From: Alphaproteobacteria bacterium
GTDB taxonomy: Bacteria > Pseudomonadota > Alphaproteobacteria > RS24
Direction: 5' to 3'
Length of the DNA: 13,436 nucleotides
Assembly: GCA_022428185.1 (NCBI GenBank)
Contig: JAKMCZ010000180.1
Location: forward strand, 1-13,436
Of the stretch, positions 7,607-13,436 are shown in pieces (within the stretch, counting starts at the first letter, position 1; each line of letters starts with the position of its first letter). The notes below the pieces were generated by a model, which saw only the letters and a program-made list of their open reading frames with translations, searched no databases and was not told the origin of the DNA. Made by a program: the position numbers and the translations under genes.

Positions 7607-8085
7607 TTGCGCGCCCTCTTTTTCGTCTGTGCTTTTTCATGTGCCTGCATTTTCGACATCAGGCGAATATGGGTCAGACGACCGGCAAAGGTGAAGAACA
7701 GGGCGACCATGACCGATGCGACGGTCAGTCCGACACCGAACTCGACCAGCAAAATACCGATATGTTGTCCGGCTTCAGGTGTTGCGCCCAGCACATCATA
7801 ATCAAGATAATTTTTGCCGAGCAGCATAGAGGCCGCACCCGTCAGCCCGTAAAGCAGCACGCCGCATGAAATCGCCAGCAGATTAAGACCGGCAGGCCAG
7901 ACATGCCGTCCGCGATTGAGGCCGAAAATCATTGCGTTCAAAACAAAAGCAGCGGCAAAAATAACCCCCGCTTGAAAGCCGCCGCCCGGTCCGTAATCAC
8001 CGTGAAACTGCACATAAAGCGCGAATAACATGATGGTCGGAATCATCACTTTGGCGATAACGCGAATGACCGGATCATCTTGCAT
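7603..8085 (-). CDS. mrpB: Na+/H+ antiporter subunit B (MrpB/MnhB)
   Basis: A 160-residue MnhB-domain protein. The frame stays open upstream to an ATG at 8157, but those residues only read through the end of the preceding gene. The start at 8085 (MQDDPVIRV) is preferred because GGGAGG (complement of 8091-8096) lies five bases before it and known MnhB proteins begin close to this point. The MnhB signature is FHGDYGPGGGFQAG (27-40), and a conserved-type acidic position occurs at Glu115 in LLVEFGVGLTV. Four hydrophobic segments are visible. The C-terminus is basic (KAQTKKRARK). It overlaps the DUF4040 gene by 11 bases and mrpC by four. It is an integral subunit of the antiporter complex. Confidence 0.92.
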   Translation of the reverse strand: MQDDPVIRVIAKVMIPTIMLFALYVQFHGDYGPGGGFQAGVIFAAAFVLNAMIFGLNRGRHVWPAGLNLLAISCGVLLYGLTGAASMLLGKNYLDYDVLGATPEAGQHIGILLVEFGVGLTVASVMVALFFTFAGRLTHIRLMSKMQAHEKAQTKKRARK

Positions 8086-8644
8086 GGCCACCTCCCGTAT
8101 CATCTTCATCGTCTTCTTTGCGCCGCGTCCAACCGCCCAGCACCAACAGCACGGCAATGCCGGCGGTGAAAATCACGACTGTTTCGCCCAACGTGTCATA
8201 GCCGCGATAGCTTGCCAGCACCGAGGTGACGACATTTGGAATTCCGATATCGTCAGCGCTGCCTTTCAAATATTCGGGCGCGACGTGATTGTGTATCGGC
8301 GCGTTGACATCGCCGAAAGCCGGCAAATCAGCAACGGCTACGGCCAGCATGGTCGCGGTCACAAAAGCCAGAAAGGCAGGCACAAGTGCGATGGAATGGG
8401 GTTTTTCATTGGCCGGAACCAGCGATAAAGTCGCCAGCGCCAAAATTGTCGAAATGCCTGCGCCGACCGCCGCTTCCGTAAAAGCGACATCAACCGCATC
8501 GAGTACGACAAACAATGTGGCGGCGACCAGTGAGAAAGCCCCCGATAACATGACCACGGCAAACAGCCGATGCAGGCGAATAGCTAAAATGGCAATCAGC
8601 GTCAGTAATGAAATCAGCGCGGCATTAACGAAGAAACCGGACAT
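8075..8644 (-). CDS. Stand-alone MrpA C-terminal module (DUF4040/MbhD + MbhE-like)
   Basis: A 189-residue membrane protein. The first half (about 1-76) matches the DUF4040/MbhD region, related to NuoJ, with DAVDVAFTEAAVGAGIST (49-66) including Asp52 and Glu57. The second half has a hydrophobic segment (about 86-105), a hydrophilic loop, and YRGYDTLGET (146-155) followed by a last helix, which is the MbhE-like pattern. In standard bacterial Mrp these domains form the C-terminal end of the very long MrpA; here they are a separate gene, as in archaeal Mrp and Mbh clusters. This part of MrpA is thought to contribute to the Na+ path (literature on Mrp structures; not visible in sequence). The start overlaps the mrpG stop by one base (TAATG), with a purine-rich AAGGGGGG ribosome site. 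It ends 11 bases inside mrpB. Confidence 0.88.
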   Translation of the reverse strand: MSGFFVNAALISLLTLIAILAIRLHRLFAVVMLSGAFSLVAATLFVVLDAVDVAFTEAAVGAGISTILALATLSLVPANEKPHSIALVPAFLAFVTATMLAVAVADLPAFGDVNAPIHNHVAPEYLKGSADDIGIPNVVTSVLASYRGYDTLGETVVIFTAGIAVLLVLGGWTRRKEDDEDDTGGGHAR

Positions 8645-9015
8645 TATTTCCGCCCCCCTTTACCGCGCGCCTTGTTTTTGCTTTTGGCGCGCTTGGCTTT
8701 TTTCGGTTTTACATTTTCCGGCTCTTCTCCCGAAACACGTACGGCGCGCGCAATCGCATGGGTTGCGGTCGGTCCGGTCATCACGAGAATAAAACCGATA
8801 AGCACGAGGCGCACGGTCACCGTCCAGTCGGGCGAAACCATAATTAAGCCAAACAAGATAAGTCCTGCGCCGCCCGTATCGACAATGCCTGTTCCATGCA
8901 TGCGCTGGTAAACATCGCCCAGCCTGAGCAGCCCCAGAGCGCCGAAGATAACGGCCAGTGACCCGATGATAAGGCTGGTCATGCCAATGGCTTGCATAAT
9001 GGCGGTGGCGCTCAT
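8644..9015 (-). CDS. mrpG: Na+/H+ antiporter subunit G (MrpG/MnhG/PhaG)
   Basis: A 123-residue protein with three hydrophobic segments and the family signature LLRLGDVYQRMHGTG (29-43), followed by LILFGLIMVS. These identify the MnhG/PhaG family, a small core subunit of Mrp complexes. The last 22 residues are a low-complexity basic tail (KPKKAKRAKSKNKARGKGGRK), likely cytoplasmic. The start has GGAG seven bases upstream and overlaps mrpF by four bases (ATGA). Confidence 0.93.
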   Translation of the reverse strand: MSATAIMQAIGMTSLIIGSLAVIFGALGLLRLGDVYQRMHGTGIVDTGGAGLILFGLIMVSPDWTVTVRLVLIGFILVMTGPTATHAIARAVRVSGEEPENVKPKKAKRAKSKNKARGKGGRK

Positions 9016-9311
9016 GCGTCATCTCCATCATCATGCAGCGCATGGTCGCCCAATGAGCCAAAACGGAAAAATTTCAAAATCGCAATCGTCCCGATGAAAT
9101 TGATCAGCGCATAAACCAACGCAATATCGAGAAATTCGGGGCGCCCGTCGAAAAAGCCATATACCGCAATCAGCATCACTGCGATGGAGCCAATGGTGTT
9201 CACCGCCAGCACGCGGTCAAATGATGTCGGGCCAATGGTGGCGCGGATAATTGCCAAAGTGGCGGCAACGCCGAGCGCAATCAGTGTTATGGCAAACACG
9301 GTTTCCATCAT
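9012..9311 (-). CDS. mrpF: Na+/H+ antiporter subunit F (MrpF/MnhF)
   Basis: A 99-residue protein with three hydrophobic helices. The MnhF signature IGPTSFDRVLAVN (26-38) is present, as is an Asp in the third helix (Asp62 in FLDIALVYALINFIGT). An acidic C-terminus (HDDGDDA) follows. It starts with two ATGs in tandem; the first, at 9311, overlaps the mrpE stop (ATGA at 9308-9311), and AAGGGG lies just upstream. MrpF lies in the core of the complex near the proposed Na+ path in published Mrp structures. Confidence 0.93.
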   Translation of the reverse strand: MMETVFAITLIALGVAATLAIIRATIGPTSFDRVLAVNTIGSIAVMLIAVYGFFDGRPEFLDIALVYALINFIGTIAILKFFRFGSLGDHALHDDGDDA

Positions 9312-9796
9312 GCTTGCCCCTTTTTGCCTTCCAGCGAGCTGACTTTTTTGTCCATATCAGGCTCAAGGCAGGCTTCGGCAAATGCATCGGTCAGGCCGTG
9401 CACCAAAATGACATTTTTTTGTTCATCGACATCGACAGAGACTGTGCCCGGCGTCAATGTGATGAAATTGGCATGCGTCACCAATCCGGCGACGCTTTTC
9501 TGGCTCGCCTTGACGCTGACCATTTGTGGTTTGGCTAAGGCGGGATTGATGATGACCTTCACCACGCCCCAATTGGATTTCAAAATCTCCCAAATCAACC
9601 AAAGCGTGATTTTGGGCAGACGAAACAAAATAGCCATTGGCAGGCCTTCGTCATCAAGCACGCCCATGCGCGCGCCAATCAGCGATGCGCCAAGCGCGCT
9701 CAAAAACCCGAGCGTTAAAAGCAGTCCGGTATAGTGCCCTGATAATAACAACCACAGAGTGTAAAGGAGGGCAGTGGATATGGCGATTTGGCGCAT
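9308..9796 (-). CDS. mrpE: Na+/H+ antiporter subunit E (MrpE/MnhE)
   Basis: A 162-residue MnhE-family protein. The N-terminal hydrophobic region (about 1-45, including LLLSGHYTGLLLTLG) is followed by LPKITLWLIWEILKSNWGVVK and a cytoplasmic domain with the typical THANFITLTPGTVSVDVD (107-124). It is the first gene of the antiporter operon. The start at 9796 gives a normal N-terminus, but there is no purine-rich ribosome site: the bases just before it are GTTTTGTCTTT, the T-tract of the preceding hairpin. No good later start exists before the first helix. Translation may therefore depend on an unusual initiation site or coupling. Confidence 0.92.
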   Translation of the reverse strand: MRQIAISTALLYTLWLLLSGHYTGLLLTLGFLSALGASLIGARMGVLDDEGLPMAILFRLPKITLWLIWEILKSNWGVVKVIINPALAKPQMVSVKASQKSVAGLVTHANFITLTPGTVSVDVDEQKNVILVHGLTDAFAEACLEPDMDKKVSSLEGKKGQA

Positions 9797-9800
9797 AAAG

Positions 9801-9830
9801 ACAAAACGGGCGCGAGATGGCCTCGCGCCC
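9801..9830 (-). terminator. Hairpin terminator between the SDR gene and mrpE
   Basis: Positions 9808-9816 (GGGCGCGAG) and 9822-9830 (CTCGCGCCC) form a perfect 9-bp GC-rich stem with a 5-base loop. On the - strand the stem is followed by GTTTTGT. It lies eight bases after the SDR stop codon and only eleven bases before the mrpE ATG. It fits a rho-independent terminator for the SDR transcript, or an attenuator that lets some transcription run on into the antiporter operon. Confidence 0.8.
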
Positions 9831-9838
9831 GCCCTAAA

Positions 9839-10747
9839 TTACTTACTGGCTTCTTGTATCAATTCGAACATGCGACCGGTCTGTTCGCCACCCTGAAACA
9901 GGGCTTTGGCGGCATCGTCAATTTTCGCAATGGTTTCCCAATGCTCAGCCACGTCCTCAGCTGACGGGTTTTCGCCCAAATAAGCGCCTTTGGTCTCGAC
10001 AATCGCTGCCGAGGTATAGGCTCCGGCACCGGCGCAGATAATCTTGCCGGTCGGTGCGCCTTCAGAGCACATAAAGACCACGGCAGGCGTCACACGCTCA
10101 GGGGTCAACATGTCTTCCATTTCGGGCGGCATCAGATTTTCCGTCATGCGCGTCCAAGCAACAGGTGCCAGCGCGTTAATGTGGATATTGTCCTTCTGGC
10201 CTTCCAGTTTCAGCGTGTTCATGAAACCGACAACGCCGAGCTTGGCGGCGCCATAATTGGACTGGCCGAAATTGCCGTATAGGCCCGAAGACGAAGACGT
10301 CACCACGATGCGACCATAGCCTTGCTCTTTCATGATCGGCCAAACCGCTTTGGTTGGCTTCATTGTGCCGAACAAATGTACATCAACAACAAAGCTAAAA
10401 TCGCCGATTTCCATTTTGGCGAAGCTTTTATCGCGCAGCACACCGGCATTATTGACCAGCACATCAATGCGGCCATAAGCGTCCATTGCTTGTTTAATCA
10501 TATTATCAACGCCCGCATCATCGGTAACGCTAGAACCATTGGCGATGGCATGGCCGCCAGCTTCTTTAATTTCTGCAACAACCGCTTCGGCCGCATCGGA
10601 AGAACCGCCCGATCCGTCCATTGTGCCGCCCAAATCATTGACCACGACTTTTGCGCCGCGACGGGCAAAATCCAATGCATGGCTTTTGCCAAGACCGCCA
10701 CCGGCTCCGGTGACGATGACCACTTTATCGGTAAAATCCAAACTCAT
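9839..10747 (-). CDS. SDR-family (3R)-hydroxyacyl-CoA dehydrogenase, MFE-2-like
   Basis: A 302-residue short-chain dehydrogenase. The NAD(P)-binding motif TGAGGGLG is at 13-20, VVNDLGG (35-41) follows, NNAG is at 99-102, the catalytic Ser lies in TSSSSGLYGNFGQ (about 152-153), and YGAAK (165-169) supplies Tyr165 and Lys169. The stretch around NDLGG and SGLYGNFGQ closely resembles the dehydrogenase domain of peroxisomal multifunctional enzyme 2 (HSD17B4), which oxidises (3R)-3-hydroxyacyl-CoA to 3-ketoacyl-CoA. Here it stands alone, without a fused hydratase or SCP2 domain. The Asp38 near the end of the second strand suggests NAD+ rather than NADP+ (inference). GGAGG (complement of 10757-10761) is nine bases before the start. 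It follows the flavin oxidoreductase gene by 90 bases on the same strand. Substrate is unknown; a general 3-hydroxyacyl-CoA role is most likely. Confidence 0.9.
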   Translation of the reverse strand: MSLDFTDKVVIVTGAGGGLGKSHALDFARRGAKVVVNDLGGTMDGSGGSSDAAEAVVAEIKEAGGHAIANGSSVTDDAGVDNMIKQAMDAYGRIDVLVNNAGVLRDKSFAKMEIGDFSFVVDVHLFGTMKPTKAVWPIMKEQGYGRIVVTSSSSGLYGNFGQSNYGAAKLGVVGFMNTLKLEGQKDNIHINALAPVAWTRMTENLMPPEMEDMLTPERVTPAVVFMCSEGAPTGKIICAGAGAYTSAAIVETKGAYLGENPSAEDVAEHWETIAKIDDAAKALFQGGEQTGRMFELIQEASK

Positions 10748-10837
10748 AATGTAAGTCCTCCAAAGAAAAAATCTGCCCTTTTGTGCATGATGGGGCGGGG
10801 TCGGTCAAGCGGCTTTCAGCCTTACGCCATGCGGTGC

Positions 10838-11899
10838 TTATTGCGCAGCGGCAAGGCCTTCGGCGCTCAGACCGGCACGCTCCGACAATAGCCGATAGGA
10901 ATGTTTGCGCGCCTCAATATCGGGAATAAGCGTCAGTGCAAAAACCTCGTCAATTTCATATTGCGCCACCACATCGCTCAAGCGCGTCAGCACGTCATCA
11001 ACCTGACCGGTAAACCCGCGTGTTTCAACTTGCGGTAAAATCGCCTCATCTTGCGGCGTTAACGCCCAGTCTTGGGCCTCCTGCAAGGTTGGGAAACGCC
11101 CGCCTTTATTTTGCAAAAGCTGGCTCGCCCAAATATTGCGTGGGCGCGCCAGATAAGCCGCTTCTTCTGCCGTCTCGGCGGCCAAGACAGAGGTTGCCAA
11201 CATGACTTTTGGTTCGGCGCATTGGCGCGACGGCTTAAAATGGGTGCGATAGGCATCAAGTGCCGTATCCAGATTATCAGGGTTGATGAAATGCGCATAA
11301 ATATAGGGCAGGCCAAACTGCGCGGCGTGATAAGCGCCATCGCCGCCCGACCCCAACATAAATACTGGCACGGTTTCCGCACCCATAGGTTGCGCATGAA
11401 TACCCTGATACGGGTGGTCATCGGGAAAGCCACCAGTGTCGCCCGCCAATCCATTGGCGTCTTCCAAGAATTGCAGCAGCATTTCAACTTGCTGGGGAAA
11501 CACGTCCGGCGGCCAAGCTTTTGGCCCGGGCTGCAAAGCGGCGGCTGTTTTCGGGTCGCCGCCCGGCGCGCGGCCCAGCCCCAAATCAACCCGTCCGCCG
11601 CTCAAGCTGGCTAACATTCGAAACTGTTCGGCGACTTTTAGCGGGCTGTAATGCGGCAGCATAATGCCGCCCGAGCCGATGGACATGTTTTTGGTGTGGG
11701 CGGCGATATGACCGATGAGGATTTCAGGTGCGGCACCGGCAAAAGCCGATGTGTTGTGGTGCTCAGCCAGCCAAAAGCGTTTATAGCCGAGCGTGTCGAG
11801 ACATTGCGCCAATTCCACCGTTTCGCGAACCGCTTGCTTGGCGTCGGTATCGGTCACAATGGCCGATTGGTCGAGGGCATTAAGAGCAAAATCAATCAT
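10838..11899 (-). CDS. Luciferase-like (LLM class) flavin-dependent oxidoreductase, YhbW/MsnO8 group
   Basis: A 353-residue protein with the bacterial-luciferase-type TIM barrel. Signatures of the group typified by E. coli YhbW are FALNALDQS near the N-terminus, RFWLAEHHNT (41-50), GSGGIMLPHYSPLKVAEQFR (76-95) and GRVDLGLGRAPGGD (101-114). The length is normal for the group. Such proteins bind FMN or F420 and oxidise or reduce small organic substrates; the physiological substrate of this group is mostly unknown. The start at 11899 gives the usual N-terminus although there is no clear ribosome site before it. It is transcribed divergently from the acyl-CoA synthetase, sharing a 125-base intergenic region, and runs toward the SDR gene on the same strand. 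Confidence 0.9.
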   Translation of the reverse strand: MIDFALNALDQSAIVTDTDAKQAVRETVELAQCLDTLGYKRFWLAEHHNTSAFAGAAPEILIGHIAAHTKNMSIGSGGIMLPHYSPLKVAEQFRMLASLSGGRVDLGLGRAPGGDPKTAAALQPGPKAWPPDVFPQQVEMLLQFLEDANGLAGDTGGFPDDHPYQGIHAQPMGAETVPVFMLGSGGDGAYHAAQFGLPYIYAHFINPDNLDTALDAYRTHFKPSRQCAEPKVMLATSVLAAETAEEAAYLARPRNIWASQLLQNKGGRFPTLQEAQDWALTPQDEAILPQVETRGFTGQVDDVLTRLSDVVAQYEIDEVFALTLIPDIEARKHSYRLLSERAGLSAEGLAAAQ

Positions 11900-12024
11900 T
11901 GCAAAAGCTTAAGCCAAGCGCGGTCAAAAGGCCAGCCAACCAAACATGAGTTAGGCCGCCAGTTTGTGCTTGCGACCGGCGGCAGAGCGGTTAATATCGC
12001 TCGCAATTCTGGGAGGAATAGTCA
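11900..12024. promoter_or_regulatory. Divergent intergenic region with probable promoters
   Basis: This 125-base gap separates two divergent genes, so it should hold promoters for both. For the + strand a weak candidate is TTGCGA at 11970-11975 and TAATAT at 11992-11997 with a 16-base spacer. An inverted repeat GCCGCC (11955-11960) / GGCGGC (11978-11983) overlaps the candidate -35 region and could be an operator. GGGAGG at 12011-12016 is the ribosome site of the synthetase. I see no convincing promoter for the - strand gene. Confidence 0.35.
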
Positions 12025-13436
12025 ATGTATAAGGAATTACAACAAGTTCGCGCGCAAATGACCTCTGAAGGTCAGTTTGAGGTCAGTGATATTTCGATAC
12101 GCGGCGAAACCTTGAAAACATTCACCAATGCGCCCGCCTCCTTGCGCGATTTATGGGCGCTGGCATCGCTGCATGGCGACAAGCCTTATCTGATTTACGA
12201 AGATGAAAGCTGGAGCTATGCCGAGGCCTATGCTGAGACTGCCTCAATTGCCAATTGGATGCACGCCAATGACATTAAGCAGGGCGACCGTGTCGCACTG
12301 GCGTTCCGCAATTATCCCGAATGGCTTTTATGCTACTGGGCGTTGACCTCGATTGGCATTGCCGTTGTCGGCATGAATGCATGGTGGGTCACTGACGAGA
12401 TGCAATACGGGCTGGAGGACAGCGCGCCGAAAGCGTTCATCGGCGACGATGAACGTCTAGCGCGCGTTTTACCGGTGCGCGGCAAATTCCCCGATTTGAA
12501 ACTGATCGGCTTGCGTTTAGCCAAACCGATTGATGGGGTCATAGATTATACCGAACTGAAAAATCATGGTGGCGACATGCCCGCCGTTGAGATTGACGGC
12601 GATGAGGATGCTTGCATTTTTTATACATCGGGCACCACCGGTCGCCCAAAAGGCGCACAATTGACGCAACGCGGTTGCGTGTTGAACATCGTGAATATCG
12701 CCTTTATGGGCGCGGCGTCCAATGCTGCCGAGGCATTAGCCAATGGCGATGAGGTGCCTGAGCCGGACCCCAATGCCCCCGGTCCCATCATGCTGGTTAC
12801 CACGCCAATGTTTCATGTGACAGCCAATAATTGCGTTTCGCAACCGGCGACGCTGGCCGGCGGCACGTTGATATTCATGTATAAATGGGACGCCGGTGAG
12901 GCGCTGAAAATTATCGATAAATATAAGGTGACCAATATGAGCGGCGTGCCGGTCATGTCGCGCGAAATTATCATGCACCCTGATTTTGATAAGTATGACA
13001 CTTCTTCCCTGGTCACTTTGGGTGGCGGCGGGGCGCAATTGCAGCCCGATTTGGTCGGCAAAATCGACAAGGCGCTGGTAAATGGCAGAGCCAATACCGG
13101 CTATGGCATGACCGAAACTTGCGGCATCATCACCTCAGTGGTCGGCGCATTTTTCCTCGACCGCCCTGAAAGCTGTGGCCCGCTTGTGCCGACTTTGGAA
13201 GGCAAGGTCATCGACACAGATGGCAATGATTTGCCGCAAGGCGAGACCGGCGAATTATGTGTTAAAGGCGGCAATGTGATTAAAGGCTATCTCAATCGCG
13301 AAGAGGCAACGGCTGAAAGTATCCAACAGGGCTGGCTGCGCACGGGCGATATTGCTCGCGTCGATGAAGACGGCTTCGTGTTCATCGTTGACCGCGCCAA
13401 AGACATGGTTTTGCGCGGCGGCGAAAACATTTATTG
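12025..13436 (+). CDS. Acyl-CoA synthetase, AMP-binding (ANL) family (3' partial)
   Basis: The open frame starts at ATG 12025, eight bases after GGGAGG, and runs off the window after 470 codons. Only the end of the C-terminal domain is missing (family proteins are about 540-570 residues). Adenylate-forming motifs are in the correct order: the phosphate loop YTSGTTGRPKGA (200-211), PMFHV (261-265), GYGMTETCG (359-367), LRTGD (438-442), and DRAKDMVLRGGENIY (456-470) at the hinge to the C-terminal domain. These enzymes activate a carboxylic acid with ATP to an acyl-AMP and then form the CoA thioester. Most similar in style to bacterial FadD/long-chain-type synthetases, but acid specificity cannot be read from sequence. 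It diverges from the flavin oxidoreductase gene; with the dehydrogenases in the window it could supply the first step of an acyl-CoA pathway. Confidence 0.93.
   Translation, partial: MYKELQQVRAQMTSEGQFEVSDISIRGETLKTFTNAPASLRDLWALASLHGDKPYLIYEDESWSYAEAYAETASIANWMHANDIKQGDRVALAFRNYPEWLLCYWALTSIGIAVVGMNAWWVTDEMQYGLEDSAPKAFIGDDERLARVLPVRGKFPDLKLIGLRLAKPIDGVIDYTELKNHGGDMPAVEIDGDEDACIFYTSGTTGRPKGAQLTQRGCVLNIVNIAFMGAASNAAEALANGDEVPEPDPNAPGPIMLVTTPMFHVTANNCVSQPATLAGGTLIFMYKWDAGEALKIIDKYKVTNMSGVPVMSREIIMHPDFDKYDTSSLVTLGGGGAQLQPDLVGKIDKALVNGRANTGYGMTETCGIITSVVGAFFLDRPESCGPLVPTLEGKVIDTDGNDLPQGETGELCVKGGNVIKGYLNREEATAESIQQGWLRTGDIARVDEDGFVFIVDRAKDMVLRGGENIY

Larger units (their letters stand above)
2339..9796 (-). 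other. Ten-gene Mrp/Mnh-type cation/proton antiporter operon (split-MrpA type)
   Basis: Ten same-strand membrane-protein genes run without gaps from 9796 down to 2339: E, F, G, MrpA C-terminal module, B, C, D, a second antiporter subunit, an 82-residue protein and a third antiporter subunit. Junctions are ATGA overlaps (E/F, F/G, B/C, C/D), TAATG overlaps (G/DUF4040, D/second antiporter), an 11-base overlap (DUF4040/B), a 1-base gap before the small gene and a 14-base overlap after it. This packing implies one transcript and translational coupling. Mrp complexes exchange cytoplasmic Na+ (or K+) for external H+ using the proton-motive force. No full-length MrpA is present; its N-terminal role may be filled by the second antiporter subunit and its C-terminal part by the DUF4040 gene. 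No redox subunits are encoded nearby, so a secondary antiporter is more likely than a hydrogenase or Complex I arm. Confidence 0.85.

Noticed and set aside
8086..8157. Longer N-terminus for mrpB starting at 8157
   Set aside because: The extra residues read through the end of the DUF4040 gene in another frame and do not look like MnhB; the ATG at 8085 has a strong ribosome site.
8289..8792. Open frame of 167 codons on the + strand, opposite the DUF4040 and mrpG genes
   Set aside because: It is antisense to two clear Mrp genes, has low-complexity Ala/Thr/Ser composition, and matches no family I recognise.
2339..9796. Operon as part of Complex I, a membrane-bound hydrogenase or a DabA/DabB carbon-uptake system
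   Set aside because: NuoL/M/K-like subunits are present, but there are no NuoB/C/D/H/I-type or hydrogenase redox subunits and no DabA-like gene, while E, F, G and B are specific to Mrp-type complexes.
10812..10826. Small inverted repeat GGCTGAAAGCC (- strand) after the luciferase-like gene
   Set aside because: Only a 4-bp stem and no T-run follow, so it is not a convincing terminator.
10748..10837. Possible - strand promoter for the SDR gene, with TTGACC as -35 (complement of 10803-10808)
   Set aside because: No acceptable -10 element is found at a 16-18 base spacing, so I do not call a promoter; apart from the SDR ribosome site I see nothing certain in this gap.
10322..10891. Open frame of 189 codons on the + strand, opposite the SDR gene
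   Set aside because: The opposite strand encodes a complete SDR with all motifs; the antisense product has no recognisable features.
11072..11614. Long open frames on both strands within the luciferase-like gene (180 and 176 codons)
   Set aside because: They are out-of-frame shadows of the oxidoreductase, which has clear family signatures through the whole region.

Overview
The window is a stretch of bacterial chromosome, most likely from an alphaproteobacterium. This rests on the style of the acyl-CoA enzymes, the moderate-to-high GC by eye, and the dense, overlapping gene packing; the order-level assignment is not secure. I see no mobile elements, RNA genes, CRISPR arrays or integration signs. 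Coding density is very high and the longest gene-free stretch is about 125 bases. Both outermost genes run off the window.

Left part (1-2331, + strand): a three-gene acyl-CoA catabolism operon. It encodes a crotonase/enoyl-CoA hydratase-family protein (5' end missing), a small antibiotic-biosynthesis-monooxygenase (ABM) fold protein, and an acyl-CoA dehydrogenase. It ends in a clear rho-independent terminator at 2303-2331.

Middle (2339-9796, - strand): a ten-gene membrane operon related to Mrp/Mnh-type Na+/H+ antiporters. In transcription order it is mrpE, mrpF, mrpG, a stand-alone MrpA C-terminal module (DUF4040/MbhD plus MbhE-like), mrpB, mrpC, mrpD, a second NuoL/MrpA-N-terminal-like antiporter subunit, a two-helix protein of 82 residues, and a third, long antiporter subunit of 568 residues. 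Nearly all junctions overlap (ATGA, TAATG) or are one base apart, so the genes are probably translated as one coupled unit and assembled into one complex. There is no full-length MrpA and no hydrogenase or NADH-dehydrogenase redox subunit. The layout resembles the split archaeal Mrp/Mbh membrane arm with extra antiporter subunits. This is the most interesting part of the window: three proton-channel subunits, a small uncharacterised membrane protein, and a C-terminal extension on the third subunit that may act like the NuoL lateral helix.

Right part (9808-13436): a peroxisomal-MFE2-like (3R)-hydroxyacyl-CoA dehydrogenase (SDR) and a luciferase-like flavin oxidoreductase (YhbW/MsnO8 group), both on the - strand. 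Diverging from them on the + strand is an acyl-CoA synthetase (ANL superfamily, 3' end missing). The SDR ends in a hairpin terminator whose T-tract runs straight into the mrpE start codon. Activation (synthetase), dehydrogenation (ACAD), hydration (crotonase) and 3-hydroxyacyl oxidation (SDR) together look like parts of a beta-oxidation-type pathway lying on both sides of the cation/proton transporter.
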